Shown: positions 19,289-27,804 of the stretch, one piece after another | Numbering within the stretch: the stretch's first letter is position 1 | How the letters are laid out: each line of letters opens with the position of its first letter | Source: Streptococcus sp. LYSM12 | GTDB lineage: Bacteria > Bacillota > Bacilli > Lactobacillales > Streptococcaceae | Length of the DNA stretch: 64,000 nt | Assembly (NCBI RefSeq): GCF_004569635.1 | Contig: NZ_SPOZ01000013.1 | Span: forward strand, 1 to 64,000 | Direction of reading: 5' to 3' | Notes under the pieces: model-generated | The model's input: only the letters and a program-made list of their open reading frames with translations | Database searches by the model: none | What the model was told of the DNA's origin: nothing | Made by a program: the position numbers and the translations under genes

Positions 19289-19338
19289 AAAGGGCTTAGC
19301 ATCAAGTTTATTATAAACTATTGATGTTAAGCCTTTTC
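19289..19338 (+). terminator. Bidirectional terminator
   Basis: AAAGGCTTAACATCAA-type stem: AAAAGGGCTTAGCATCAA pairs with TTGATGTTAAGCCTTTT with one bulge or mismatch. It ends the GntR gene and has T runs on either strand. Confidence 0.75.
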
Positions 19339-19391
19339 TGCTAGATTTAGTTATGATGATTAGCTATAAACTTGAGTTTTTCTCCCCGTCT

Positions 19392-19497
19392 TATAGTCCT
19401 TTCGTTTATCTTTTATTACTTCGTTCATTCGCTTTGCCGTACGCTAGCACAGCCTGCAGCTCCTTGCCTAGTACTAAAAGTAAACGAAAAGACTATA
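19392..19497 (-). repeat. MITE copy (106 bp)
   Basis: Opposite orientation to the copy at 6854: TATAGTCCTTTCGTTTATC at the left, AAACGAAAAGACTATA at the right. It lies between the two convergent GntR genes. Confidence 0.85.
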
Positions 19498-19575
19498 TCT
19501 TCTAACTAGAATATTGCCTATTGGAGTCTTACAAGTCTGATTGCCTGCGCATTTGATTTATAGGCTTAAAAATAG

Positions 19576-20286
19576 TTAGTGTTTATTGGCTACAATTTCA
19601 AATTTGAAGAATTTCCAATGTTTGTAGGTCTCGATATATTCCAGAATTTCCTCTGTCCCTGTTCGTTTGGTTGTCCGAACCTGAAAAATACTTGGTTCGT
19701 TATCTGTCATATTGAGATGTTTTGCTACTTCTGTTGGGGTAGGAAAGACGACTTCGTTGGTTTCAGAATAGAATTCTTCGGACATGTGTAGGTTAAAGTC
19801 CAATTTAAAGCGCTGATAAATGGATTTGAAATGGGTGAGTGCTGCATCAGGTTCTTTGATATAGCGTGCTGGAATGTAGGACTGATGATAGATATAGGGT
19901 GTTTGTTCAGTCGAGCGAACGCGGATAATTTTATAATAGTAAGAGTTTTTACCAAGCTCCAATTTTTCCAGAATACGTGGGTCATTGCCTTTTTCACAGG
20001 CTAGAACCTCCACGCTATCCTTCTCAAGTGGAAAGATTTCAATATCTGAAAATTCGACGAGTTTACCCTTGCGAGAGCGGGAGACAAAGGTTCCCTTTCC
20101 TTGTTGGCGAACGAGATAGCCATCTTTGACTAATTCGTTAACGGCTCGAATGACGGTGATAGAGCTAACATTGTAGAGTTTGGTTAATTCAGCCTCGGTA
20201 TAAAATTTATCACCATTTTCAAATTTTCCTGAAATAATCTGGTGACGTAAGTCATTTTGTATTTGTTGATATTTTGGTACTTTCAT
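19576..20286 (-). CDS. bgaR: GntR-family repressor of the galactoside operon (BgaR-like)
   Basis: 236 aa from the ATG at 20286 (MKVPKYQQIQNDL), which has AAAGGAG eight bases upstream; the open frame to 20310 is rejected. The winged helix (~5-72) has YTEAELTKLYNVSSITVIRAVNEL; the UTRA domain follows. It is divergent from bgaC, the arrangement of pneumococcal bgaR-bgaC, where it represses the operon. A palindrome over the bgaC -35 box is a likely target (inference). The symbol is by synteny. Confidence 0.8.
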   Translation of the reverse strand: MKVPKYQQIQNDLRHQIISGKFENGDKFYTEAELTKLYNVSSITVIRAVNELVKDGYLVRQQGKGTFVSRSRKGKLVEFSDIEIFPLEKDSVEVLACEKGNDPRILEKLELGKNSYYYKIIRVRSTEQTPYIYHQSYIPARYIKEPDAALTHFKSIYQRFKLDFNLHMSEEFYSETNEVVFPTPTEVAKHLNMTDNEPSIFQVRTTKRTGTEEILEYIETYKHWKFFKFEIVANKH

Positions 20287-20366
20287 GATTTTCTCCTTTA
20301 GATCACACATCTTAATATACTTATTATACTAAATTTTTATGAAAATAGAAAAATTTTAAAAAAACA

Positions 20367-20382
20367 ACTGGACATAACCAGT
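20367..20382 (+). promoter_or_regulatory. Probable GntR operator
   Basis: ACTGG-ACATAA-CCAGT, a palindrome with perfect five-base arms, overlaps the -35 box of the bgaC promoter. Binding there would block RNA polymerase. The assignment to the adjacent regulator is inference. Confidence 0.55.
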
Positions 20383-20397
20383 AAAATGTGTTAATAT
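20369..20397 (+). promoter_or_regulatory. Promoter of the bgaC operon
   Basis: -35 TGGACA (20369-20374), 17-nt spacer, -10 TAATAT (20392-20397), 40 nt before the bgaC start. Confidence 0.65.
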
Positions 20398-20410
20398 ATT
20401 GATAGAAAAC

Positions 20411-20425
20411 AAGAAAACGGTTACA
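20411..20425 (+). promoter_or_regulatory. CcpA binding site (cre)
   Basis: AAGAAAACGGTTACA matches the cre consensus WTGNAARCGNWWNCA at all but one position. It lies just after the -10 box, where CcpA bound in glucose would block transcription. Confidence 0.65.
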
Positions 20426-20436
20426 AGGAGAGCGCA

Positions 20437-22215
20437 GTGAATACTTTTCAGATTCGAGAAGAATTTTATATTGATAATCAGCCTTTTAAGATTTTATCAG
20501 GGGCGATTCACTATTTTCGAGTGCATCCAGATGATTGGTATCATTCCTTGTATAATTTGAAGGCTTTAGGTTTTAATACAGTTGAAACTTATGTTCCTTG
20601 GAATTTGCATGAGCCTCAAAAGGGTGTTTTTACAACGGACGGTATCTTGGATATTGAGCGCTTTTTAACGATTGCGCAGGAGCTTGGCTTATATGCTATT
20701 GTTCGTCCGTCACCTTACATTTGTGCAGAATGGGAGTGGGGTGGTCTTCCTGCTTGGCTATTGACAGAGCAGGTACGTGTGCGCTCAAGGGATGAAGTTT
20801 ATCTACGACATGTGGATGATTATTATGCTTTTCTTTTACCAAAGTTAGCCAAACATCAGCTGTCCCAAGGGGGCAATATCTTGATGTTCCAAGTAGAAAA
20901 TGAATATGGTTCTTATGGTGAGGATAAAGACTATCTGAGGGCAGTAGCTGCTCTGATGAGAAAGCATGGTTTGACTGCTCCTTTATTTACCTCAGATGGT
21001 TCTTGGAGAGCGACTTTGCGAGCTGGAACCTTGATTGACGAGGATATACTGGTCACAGCGAACTTTGGTTCAAATGCTAAGGGGAATTTCGAGCAATTAC
21101 AGGCTTTCTTTGAAGAACATGATAAAAAATGGCCACTCATGTGTATGGAATTTTGGGACGGTTGGTTCAATCGTTGGGATGAAGACATCATTCGTAGGGA
21201 TCCAGATGAGTTGGCTCAGGCTGTCATGGAAGCAGTTGAGCTTGGTAGTGTTAATCTTTACATGTTCCACGGTGGTACCAACTTTGGTTTTATGAATGGT
21301 TGTTCGGCACGCGGACAGATTGATTTACCGCAGATTACCTCCTATGACTATGATGCGATTTTAGATGAGGCGGGCAATCCAACCAAAAAATTCTACGCCC
21401 TCCAAGCCTTAATGAAAGAGCGTTATCCGCAACTTGATTATGCAGAACCCCTGGTTAAAGAAGCAAAGGCTTATCCAATCGTAGCTTTGAATGACAAGTT
21501 GAGTTTGTTTGCCGCACTGGAAAATATAAGCGACCGCCAGAGTGCTTTTTATCCAAAATCGATGGAAGAGCTAGGTCAGAATGTTGGCTATACTTACTAT
21601 AGGACACAAATTGAAAAAGATAAGCCTACTGACGAACGTTTGCGCATCATTGATGCCAGAGATAGGGTGCAAGTCTTTTTAGATGGTCAAAAGATTGCGA
21701 CCCAGTATCAGGAAGAAATTGGGGAAGAGATTAGCTTTCAACAAGCTGATACAACCGCAACAGTAGGTATTTTAGTTGAAAATATGGGGCGGGTGAATTA
21801 TGGTCATAAGTTGACAGCACCAACTCAATGTAAGGGACTTGGGCGCGGAGTGATTGCAGATTTACATTTTATCGGACAATGGGACATGTACCCGCTCCCA
21901 CTTGAGCGATTAGATGAGCTTGTATTTACAGGAGAATGGAAAGAAAATCAACCCGCTTTCTATCGTTATCATGTAAGGATTGAGCAGTGCCAAGATACCT
22001 ATCTAGATATGACAGGTTTTGGTAAGGGGGTTGTCTTTGTTAATCAAGAAAATATAGGTCGTTTCTGGGAACGAGGCCCACTTCTTTCTCTCTATATACC
22101 AAAGGGATATTTAAAGAAAGGAGAAAATGAAATTATTGTCTTTGAAACAGAGGGCAAGTATAGGGAGAACCTTCGTTTTTCACAGGAGCATGTGTATAAA
22201 GAAAAAGGAGAATAA
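20437..22215 (+). CDS. bgaC: Beta-galactosidase, GH35 (BgaC-like)
   Basis: 592 aa with a GTG start after AAGGAG. The GH35 catalytic barrel covers ~1-330, with acid/base E156 in VENEYGSYG and nucleophile E238 in CMEFWDGWFNRW. Beta-sandwich domains follow to the end. No signal peptide or wall anchor, so it is predicted to act inside the cell or without export. Pneumococcal BgaC cleaves Gal-beta-1,3-GlcNAc; the same specificity is inference. First gene of the operon; its stop overlaps the PTS IIB start (TAATG). Confidence 0.92.
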   Translation: MNTFQIREEFYIDNQPFKILSGAIHYFRVHPDDWYHSLYNLKALGFNTVETYVPWNLHEPQKGVFTTDGILDIERFLTIAQELGLYAIVRPSPYICAEWEWGGLPAWLLTEQVRVRSRDEVYLRHVDDYYAFLLPKLAKHQLSQGGNILMFQVENEYGSYGEDKDYLRAVAALMRKHGLTAPLFTSDGSWRATLRAGTLIDEDILVTANFGSNAKGNFEQLQAFFEEHDKKWPLMCMEFWDGWFNRWDEDIIRRDPDELAQAVMEAVELGSVNLYMFHGGTNFGFMNGCSARGQIDLPQITSYDYDAILDEAGNPTKKFYALQALMKERYPQLDYAEPLVKEAKAYPIVALNDKLSLFAALENISDRQSAFYPKSMEELGQNVGYTYYRTQIEKDKPTDERLRIIDARDRVQVFLDGQKIATQYQEEIGEEISFQQADTTATVGILVENMGRVNYGHKLTAPTQCKGLGRGVIADLHFIGQWDMYPLPLERLDELVFTGEWKENQPAFYRYHVRIEQCQDTYLDMTGFGKGVVFVNQENIGRFWERGPLLSLYIPKGYLKKGENEIIVFETEGKYRENLRFSQEHVYKEKGE

Positions 22216-22703
22216 TGATGGCAATTATAGGAACACGTATTGATGGTCGATTGATTCATGGTCAAGTGGCTAATCTTTGGACAACTAAACTCAACATTTC
22301 ACGAATTATGGTTGTAGATGATGAGGTGGTCAATAACGACATTGAAAAATCAGGCTTGAAGTTGGCTTGTCCTGCTGGTGTGAAATTATCTATTTTACCA
22401 GTTGAAAAGGCAGCAGCCAATATCTTAGCAGGTAAATATGACTCACAACGTCTTTTAATCGTAGGGAAGCGTCCAGCTCCATTTTTAGGATTGGTAGAAA
22501 GAGGGGTTGAAATACCTGAACTCAATGTTGGAAATATGTCCCAATCATCTGAATCTCGCTCTGTTACTCGTTCTGTAAATGTTGTAGATGCAGACATCAA
22601 GGTCTTTGATGAATTAAATGCTAAAGGTGTGAAATTGGTTCATCAAATGGTACCAGGTGATACTGCTAAAGACTTCTTACCTTTGCTTGCTAAGGTAAGA
22701 TAG
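22215..22703 (+). CDS. PTS IIB component, mannose family
   Basis: 162 aa. GTRIDGRLIHGQV at 6-18 includes the phosphorylated His15 of IIB-Man/Sor proteins. It transfers phosphate from IIA to the incoming sugar. Two adjacent ATG codons (22215, 22218); AAAGGAG precedes. By synteny with pneumococcus the system imports galactosamine/galactoside-type sugars. Unlike other operons of this kind, 393 nt separate it from IIC. Confidence 0.9.
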   Translation: MMAIIGTRIDGRLIHGQVANLWTTKLNISRIMVVDDEVVNNDIEKSGLKLACPAGVKLSILPVEKAAANILAGKYDSQRLLIVGKRPAPFLGLVERGVEIPELNVGNMSQSSESRSVTRSVNVVDADIKVFDELNAKGVKLVHQMVPGDTAKDFLPLLAKVR

Positions 22704-23096
22704 GCAGCTAATACCTGTCAAAAATCAGCTTCTTACATCGTTCACCTATCTTGTTGAGTGGCTGGATAAGAGATAGGAATGTCTGACACAAGTATCACTC
22801 GTTTTATTTCCAACTCTCAGCAATCTATCTTTAGACTATTGCTACCCCGCTGTTGAAGCTAGCTAGGTTCATCACAAATGAACTGTGGTGGTAGCTATCG
22901 GGCGGGTTGGCTTGCAATCAATGAACGTTATTTCTAAAGGGAGCCATAGCTCCAAAGGTATGCTATATTTGGAGCTAGCTAAGGCTAGTAGCTCTGTTCT
23001 CCTTTTTCGAAATCTTAGCTTGCGGGCGGTTTGATGTTGATTTTTGTAGAGTGTTATTTCATTTGTATATTATAAAAATTTTTAGGAGGTTACATC
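22704..23096 (+). other. Long gap inside the PTS operon
   Basis: No gene. It includes a perfect hairpin TAGCTCCAAA (22947-22956)/TTTGGAGCTA (22968-22977), tracts resembling the dispersed repeat near 25380-25440 (TCACAAATGAA, GGCGGG), and an AT-rich stretch with TATATTATAAAA about 25 nt before the IIC start that could hold a promoter. TAGGAGG serves IIC. Confidence 0.5.
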
Positions 23097-24002
23097 ATGA
23101 TTCAATGGTGGCAAGTTCTTTTACTTACGTTATACTCAGCATATCAAATCTGTGATGAGTTAACAATCGTATCTTCTGCAGGGTCCCCTATTTTTGCAGG
23201 CTTCATTACAGGTCTAGTAATGGGAGATTTGAAAACGGGTCTCTTGATTGGTTCAAGCTTGCAGTTGGTTGTGCTTGGCGTTGGAACTTTCGGGGGTGCA
23301 TCGCGTATTGATGCAACTTCAGGTGCAGTTCTTGCGACAGCTTTCTCTGTAGCGCAAGGTCTTGATCCAGAAATTGCAATCGCAACGATTGGTGTACCAG
23401 TAGCAGGTCTCTTGGTTTATACAGATATCTTGGGTCGCTTCACAACTACCTACTTCGCCCATCGTGTGGATGCAGCGGTTGAGCGCTTTGACTATAAAGG
23501 AATTGAGCGCAACTATCTTTTAGGTGCTATTCCATGGGCTTTATCTCGGGCATTGCCGGTATTTCTAGCTCTTACATTTGGTGGTGGTCTCGTTGAAACC
23601 CTCGTTAAAAGTATTGAATTACCACAGTACAAATGGATTGCAGCAGGTCTAACTCTCGCAGCACGTATGCTTCCTGGTCTTGGATTTGCTATCTTACTTC
23701 ACTATCTTCCACTGAAACGCAACCTTCACTACCTTGCAGTCGGCTTTGGGCTTACTGCTATGCTAACAGTTCTTTACGGTAATGTTTCATCTCTAGGTGG
23801 GGCTGTTGCTGGTATTGTTGGAACTCTTCCAGCAGATGCAGGTGTTGCATTTGTAAATAACTTTAAGGGTCTGTCTATGATTGGTATCGCAATCATCGGT
23901 ATCCTACTTGCAGTACTTCATTATCAAAATGCGCGTCGTACCGTAGTGGCTGCTCCAGTATCAAACGTAGAAAGTGGGGAAATTGAAGATGACGAAATCT
24001 AA
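23097..24002 (+). CDS. PTS IIC component, mannose/sorbose family
   Basis: 301 aa polytopic membrane protein of the EII-Sor class. The N-terminus has the typical LTLYSAYQICDELTIVS and GLVMGDLKTGLLIGSSLQLVVLGVGTFGGAS motifs. It forms the sugar channel with IID. ATG follows TAGGAGG. The end overlaps the IID gene by 14 nt. Confidence 0.92.
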   Translation: MIQWWQVLLLTLYSAYQICDELTIVSSAGSPIFAGFITGLVMGDLKTGLLIGSSLQLVVLGVGTFGGASRIDATSGAVLATAFSVAQGLDPEIAIATIGVPVAGLLVYTDILGRFTTTYFAHRVDAAVERFDYKGIERNYLLGAIPWALSRALPVFLALTFGGGLVETLVKSIELPQYKWIAAGLTLAARMLPGLGFAILLHYLPLKRNLHYLAVGFGLTAMLTVLYGNVSSLGGAVAGIVGTLPADAGVAFVNNFKGLSMIGIAIIGILLAVLHYQNARRTVVAAPVSNVESGEIEDDEI

Positions 24003-24816
24003 TTACAAATTAACAAAACAAGATTTTAATCAAATTAACAAGCGTAGCTTATTTACCTACCAATTGGGTTGGAACTACGAGCGGATGCAAGGTTCTGGTT
24101 ATCTTTACATGCTCTTGCCACAGCTTCGTAAGATGTATGGAGATGGCACTCCAGAATTGAAAGAAATGATGAAGACCCATACTCAATTCTTCAACACTTC
24201 CAACTTCTTTCATACCATTATCGCAGGTTTTGATCTTGCCTTGGAAGAAAAAGAGGGAATTGAAGCAAAAGATGCGGTCAACGGGATTAAAACTGGTTTG
24301 ATGGGACCATTTGCACCGCTTGGGGATTCTATTTTTGGTTCGCTTATTCCGGCGATTATGGGGACGATTGCGGCTTCTATGGCAGCTGGCGGCAGCCTTG
24401 CTGGTATTGTTGGTATCGCTCTCTGGGTAGCTGTGGCCTTTCTTTATGACATCTTCCGTTGGAAACAGTTAGAGTTTGCCTATAAAGAGGGCGTGAAGTT
24501 AGTGACAACCATGCGTGACACCTTGAATGCCCTTGTTGATGCGGCTTCTGTTCTTGGTGTATTCATGATGGGGGCCTTGATTGCGACCATGGTTAACGTT
24601 GAGATTTCTTGGCTACCAAAACTTGGCGAAAAGACGATTGACATTCAAGACTTATTGAATACCATCTTCCCTCGCCTCTTGCCAGCATTGGTTACAGGAG
24701 CTATCTTCTGGTTGTTAGGTCGTAAAGGTATGAATTCTACAAAAGCAATCGGCATCATTATTTTAGTGGCTCTTGCTCTATCAGCTATTGGTCACTTTGT
24801 ATTTAAAATGATGTAA
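23989..24816 (+). CDS. PTS IID component, mannose family
   Basis: 275 aa from the ATG at 23989 (MTKSNYKLTKQDF); an open extension to 23974 has no better ribosome site. Carries the IID signatures QLGWNYERMQGSGYLYMLLP and MGPFAPLGDSIFGSLIPAIMGTIAA, with C-terminal membrane helices. It partners IIC in the membrane. Ten bases precede the IIA start. Confidence 0.92.
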   Translation: MTKSNYKLTKQDFNQINKRSLFTYQLGWNYERMQGSGYLYMLLPQLRKMYGDGTPELKEMMKTHTQFFNTSNFFHTIIAGFDLALEEKEGIEAKDAVNGIKTGLMGPFAPLGDSIFGSLIPAIMGTIAASMAAGGSLAGIVGIALWVAVAFLYDIFRWKQLEFAYKEGVKLVTTMRDTLNALVDAASVLGVFMMGALIATMVNVEISWLPKLGEKTIDIQDLLNTIFPRLLPALVTGAIFWLLGRKGMNSTKAIGIIILVALALSAIGHFVFKMM

Positions 24817-24826
24817 GGGATGATGT

Positions 24827-25231
24827 ATGGGTAAACATTTAGTATTAGTAAGCCATGGACAATTTTGTGAGGGGTTAAAGCAAAGTACAGAAATGATTAT
24901 GGGTCCACAAGACATGATTCATACGGTTGCCTTGCTCCCTGCAGAGGGTCCAGAAGAATTTCAAGCGAAATTTTTAGATACAATTCAAGGGATAGATGAC
25001 TTTGTTGTCTTTGCAGATTTGCTCGGTGGGACACCTTGTAATGTGGTCAGCAAATTGATTTTAGAGGGTCACGCGATTGAGCTCTATGCAGGAATGAACA
25101 TGCCAATGGTTATTCGTTTTATCAACGATGCCCTTCTTGGGACGGCATCACGTTATGATGAAAGTACATCAGAATACATTCAGTATGTGAATGATGTACT
25201 AGCAAGCATGGCAGATGATGAAGATGAGTAA
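24827..25231 (+). CDS. PTS IIA component, mannose family
   Basis: 134 aa. The first strand ends in VSHGQF, with His10 as the phosphorylation site that accepts phosphate from HPr; ADLLGGTPCNVVS near 64-76 is the conserved second motif. It completes the IIB-IIC-IID-IIA set. The next expected gene, agaS, is missing. Confidence 0.92.
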   Translation: MGKHLVLVSHGQFCEGLKQSTEMIMGPQDMIHTVALLPAEGPEEFQAKFLDTIQGIDDFVVFADLLGGTPCNVVSKLILEGHAIELYAGMNMPMVIRFINDALLGTASRYDESTSEYIQYVNDVLASMADDEDE

Positions 25232-25513
25232 GCTTTAAGTATCCTAAAGGGTTGGCAGAAATGCCAACTCTTGTTTGGTTTCACTTGTTAACAATCAAAT
25301 TCTGACATTGGGAAAGACATTTGATTTTTAACCAGTAAACTTATATTTTATGAAAATCAACTAGATACCAAGCTCATTGCTTGCAGGGCGGTATCTAGCT
25401 GGCTCCTCTCTTCATTTCATTTGTGACGAGCCTAGCTATCTTCGCAGGGGTCTCACAACGAAGCGTTTCGCTTCTGTTCGGCCGCCTATTTTCGCTTTGA
25501 GTTTTTACGGGCT

Positions 25514-25607
25514 TTGTATCTTGGTTTAATTGAACTCGGGCTAAAAGCTCGGAAAAAAGATAAATACTCCTAGAAGCAAACGCTTCTTTGTCGTATTTTC
25601 TATTTTT
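25514..25607 (+). repeat. Tandem repeat unit 1
   Basis: TTTGTATCTTGGTTTAA...TCGTATTTTCTATTTTT, nearly identical to 25706-25799 (differences: AATT/AACT, AAACGC/AAATGC). The period is 192 bp. Confidence 0.8.
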
Positions 25608-25716
25608 ACCGTAGCTGTTGCAGGCTATGCCTGCTTTACAGATATGGAAGAAACTATCCAGCGGAGAGTTTCTTAGGCACAGGGTACATTCGCTTTTTAC
25701 ACGCCCTCGTATCTTG
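25590..25716 (+). repeat. 127 bp direct repeat left of galM
   Basis: Contains CCGTAGCTGTTGCAGGCTAT and CAGCGGAGAGTTTCTTAGGC. Nearly identical to 27321-27447 in the same orientation, so galM is bracketed by direct repeats. Confidence 0.8.
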
Positions 25717-25799
25717 GTTTAACTGAACTCGGGCTAAAAGCTCGGAAAAAAGATAAATACTCCTAGAAGCAAATGCTTCTTTGTCGTATTTTCTATTTT
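25706..25799 (+). repeat. Tandem repeat unit 2
   Basis: Second copy of the unit at 25514-25607; followed by CATTCGCTTTTTACACGCCC, which also precedes it (~25687), so the duplication junction is visible. Confidence 0.8.
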
Positions 25800-25845
25800 T
25801 CATTCGCTTTTTACACGCCCTCGTATCTTGGTGAAAGGAGAAATG

Positions 25846-26850
25846 ATGATAGAAGTTTGTCAATTTGGCAGTAAAAAAGCTAAAAAATACTGTTTGGTCA
25901 ACGAAGCTGGAATGCAAGTGATTTTGACCAATTTTGGGGCAAGGATTGTAGAAATTTTGGTACCCGTGGAGGAAAATGGTGGTTTGCGCAATCTGACTAT
26001 GACGGCATCATCAGATGAAGAGTATCTGGCTAAAGATGCCTATCCTGGTGCGACCATTGTACCAGTGGCAGGACGCATTTCTGGAGCACAGGCTAACATT
26101 AAGGGGCAGGTTTACTCCTTTACTGAAAACGAACCAGGTCGCACTTTGCATGGTGGCTTGAATACAGCTAATGAACACTATTGGGATGTAGAAGTGGACG
26201 AGGAAACCAATAGCGTTTGCTTTGCAATTGAGCTTGCGGATGGTTTTAATGGATTTCCAGGGGCTGTGCGTGTGAAAGCCTGCTATCGTTTGACCGAGGA
26301 AAATAGGGTAGAGATTTCTTATACGGCCCAATCGGATAAGGATACGATTTTTAATCCGACCAACCATGTGTATTTTAATTTGACAGGTGATATTACTCAA
26401 GATATTGCAGATCACCATGTGCGGATTGCAGCTCAGACCTATGCTCCACTTGGTGAGAATAATCTGCCACTTGGCAGGTTGGATCTTGTTGAGAAAACTC
26501 CCTTTGACTTTCGCTCAGGTGGAACATTTGCTCAAGGATTTGCCTTAGAGCACCCGCAAAATCAACTGGTTAAGGGCTATGATCATCCATGGGTTTTGGA
26601 TAAGGTGGCAGAGCCAGTAGAGGTCGTCAGCCCAGATCAGAAAATTCGTTTGACGGTTGAAACCAACCAGCCAGCGGTAGTCATTTATACCTATAATTTC
26701 CCAAGTGAGGGCATGGCAGCCTTTCATGGTGCCTTTAGTTTGGAATGTCAAGGGCTTCCTAATGCTTGCAACCTGGAGGGATTTGGGTCCATTTTGTTAG
26801 AAAAAGATCAGTTATTTGAACATCGGACATGCTATCATTTTGAGTGGTAG
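25846..26850 (+). CDS. galM: Aldose 1-epimerase (mutarotase)
   Basis: 334 aa from the ATG at 25846, with AAAGGAG five bases upstream (ATG 25843 is too close). Galactose mutarotase motifs: NFGARIVEI, the GRTLHGG histidine, FNPTNHVYFNLTG with the second catalytic His, and LECQGLPNA near the end holding the catalytic Glu. It converts beta- to alpha-galactose, fitting downstream of the beta-galactosidase. It is now separated from the PTS genes by ~600 bp of repeats, so co-transcription is doubtful. Confidence 0.9.
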   Translation: MIEVCQFGSKKAKKYCLVNEAGMQVILTNFGARIVEILVPVEENGGLRNLTMTASSDEEYLAKDAYPGATIVPVAGRISGAQANIKGQVYSFTENEPGRTLHGGLNTANEHYWDVEVDEETNSVCFAIELADGFNGFPGAVRVKACYRLTEENRVEISYTAQSDKDTIFNPTNHVYFNLTGDITQDIADHHVRIAAQTYAPLGENNLPLGRLDLVEKTPFDFRSGGTFAQGFALEHPQNQLVKGYDHPWVLDKVAEPVEVVSPDQKIRLTVETNQPAVVIYTYNFPSEGMAAFHGAFSLECQGLPNACNLEGFGSILLEKDQLFEHRTCYHFEW

Positions 26851-26857
26851 CAGGAAA

Positions 26858-26883
26858 GAGGCAGGGATAGCAGTCCTTGCCTC
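26858..26883 (+). terminator. Probable terminator of galM
   Basis: GAGGCAGGGA-TAGCAG-TCCTTGCCTC hairpin 8 nt after the stop codon; only a short AT-rich tail follows, so it is weaker than a classic terminator. Confidence 0.55.
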
Positions 26884-26940
26884 ATAAAATTTCAGAGCAT
26901 GGATGATTTGCTATAATGGTACTGGTGGAGGGCTAAAATC

Positions 26941-27000
26941 ATCCACTGGAGTATTTTAGCCCGAGCTTGGGAACTGCTATGCGAGGATACTCCAGTGGAT
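26941..27000. repeat. Inverted repeat ATCCACTGGAGTA
   Basis: ATCCACTGGAGTA (26941-26953) and its perfect complement TACTCCAGTGGAT (26988-27000). The left arm is itself inside a shorter hairpin, GCTAAAATC...GTATTTTAGC. Similar CTCCACTGGAG hairpins occur in the dispersed repeats near 6780, 56275 and 57945. Confidence 0.7.
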
Positions 27001-27320
27001 TATTTTCTAGACACTAATAATTGAGGTCTGCTTAAAACATTACTGTAAGGCGATTGACCTACATTGTTGTTGGCAGTAGCTATCTGCTTTCTCCCTCCGT
27101 TTCATTTGTGACGACTTTTGTTATCCTCTACCTTGGTCTTATGATGAACCTAGGCGAAAAGACCATCTCCACTTCTCAGAGATTGCATCAAAATCTCTGA
27201 GAAATAGTTGTTTGCTTCAATGGCTATAAGGCCGTTGAAGTTTGGAAATAAAATGAGTGACACTTGTGTTAAACGCTTCCTAGGAAGTAGGCTGAAAACC
27301 TCCACGGGAGCTTTTCACTC

Positions 27321-27447
27321 GTCGTATTTCCTATTTTAACCGTAGCTGTTGCAGGCTATGCCTGCTTTACAGATATGGAAGAAACTATCCAGCGGAGAGT
27401 TTCTTAGGCACAGGGTACATTCGCTTTTTAACCGCTCTCGTGTCTTG
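27321..27447 (+). repeat. 127 bp direct repeat right of galM
   Basis: Second copy of 25590-25716, about 1.73 kb away in the same orientation, with a few substitutions near the ends. Confidence 0.8.
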
Positions 27448-27645
27448 TTTTTCTACAGCAAGATTTCTTATAAACATAAAATAACGGTTGGAAAAATTTC
27501 CTATTGGTCAATTATCCATTTCTTCCGACCTTACTTCTCCTTGCTGCATTTTGGTTTAGAGGGGTCTCGCTTGCTGATCCGTATCTTCAAGTTTTCACCA
27601 CTAAGAATTGTGAAAGCTAGTCAGATATTGATTTCTATAGAGTAT

Positions 27646-27804
27646 TATAGCCGTTTCGTTTATTTTTAGTACTAGGCAAGGAGTCGCAGGTAGTTGAAAT
27701 AGTTGATAACTATTTCAAGTGACAGATAAGAAAAGTGTAACTTTTCTCAATGGTACAGCAAGACGAGTGAATGAAGTAATAAAAATATAAACGAAATGAC
27801 TATA
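27646..27804 (+). repeat. Composite MITE copy (159 bp)
   Basis: It has the normal left ~45 bases (TATAGCCGTTTCGTTTA, GTACTAGGCAAGGAG) and right ~45 bases (CGAGTGAATGAAGTAA, ATAAACGAAATGACTATA). The centre is replaced by unrelated sequence with two small palindromes, GAAATAGTTGATAACTATTTC and AGAAAAGTGTAACTTTTCT. Confidence 0.75.

Larger units (their letters stand above)
25232..25845. other. Repeat-filled gap between PTS IIA and galM
   Basis: No coding frame. A weak hairpin GTTGGCAGAAATGCCAAC follows the IIA gene. Then come a dispersed repeat also seen near 22860 and 27080, and two tandem copies of a ~94 bp unit (25514-25607 and 25706-25799), each with GAACTCGGGCTAAAAGCTCG. A further 30-base partial copy runs up to galM. 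In pneumococcus agaS occupies this place. Confidence 0.65.

Noticed and set aside
27349-27669. 106-codon plus-strand frame
   Set aside because: Begins inside the 127-bp repeat and ends in a MITE, with no ribosome site and no recognisable protein pattern.
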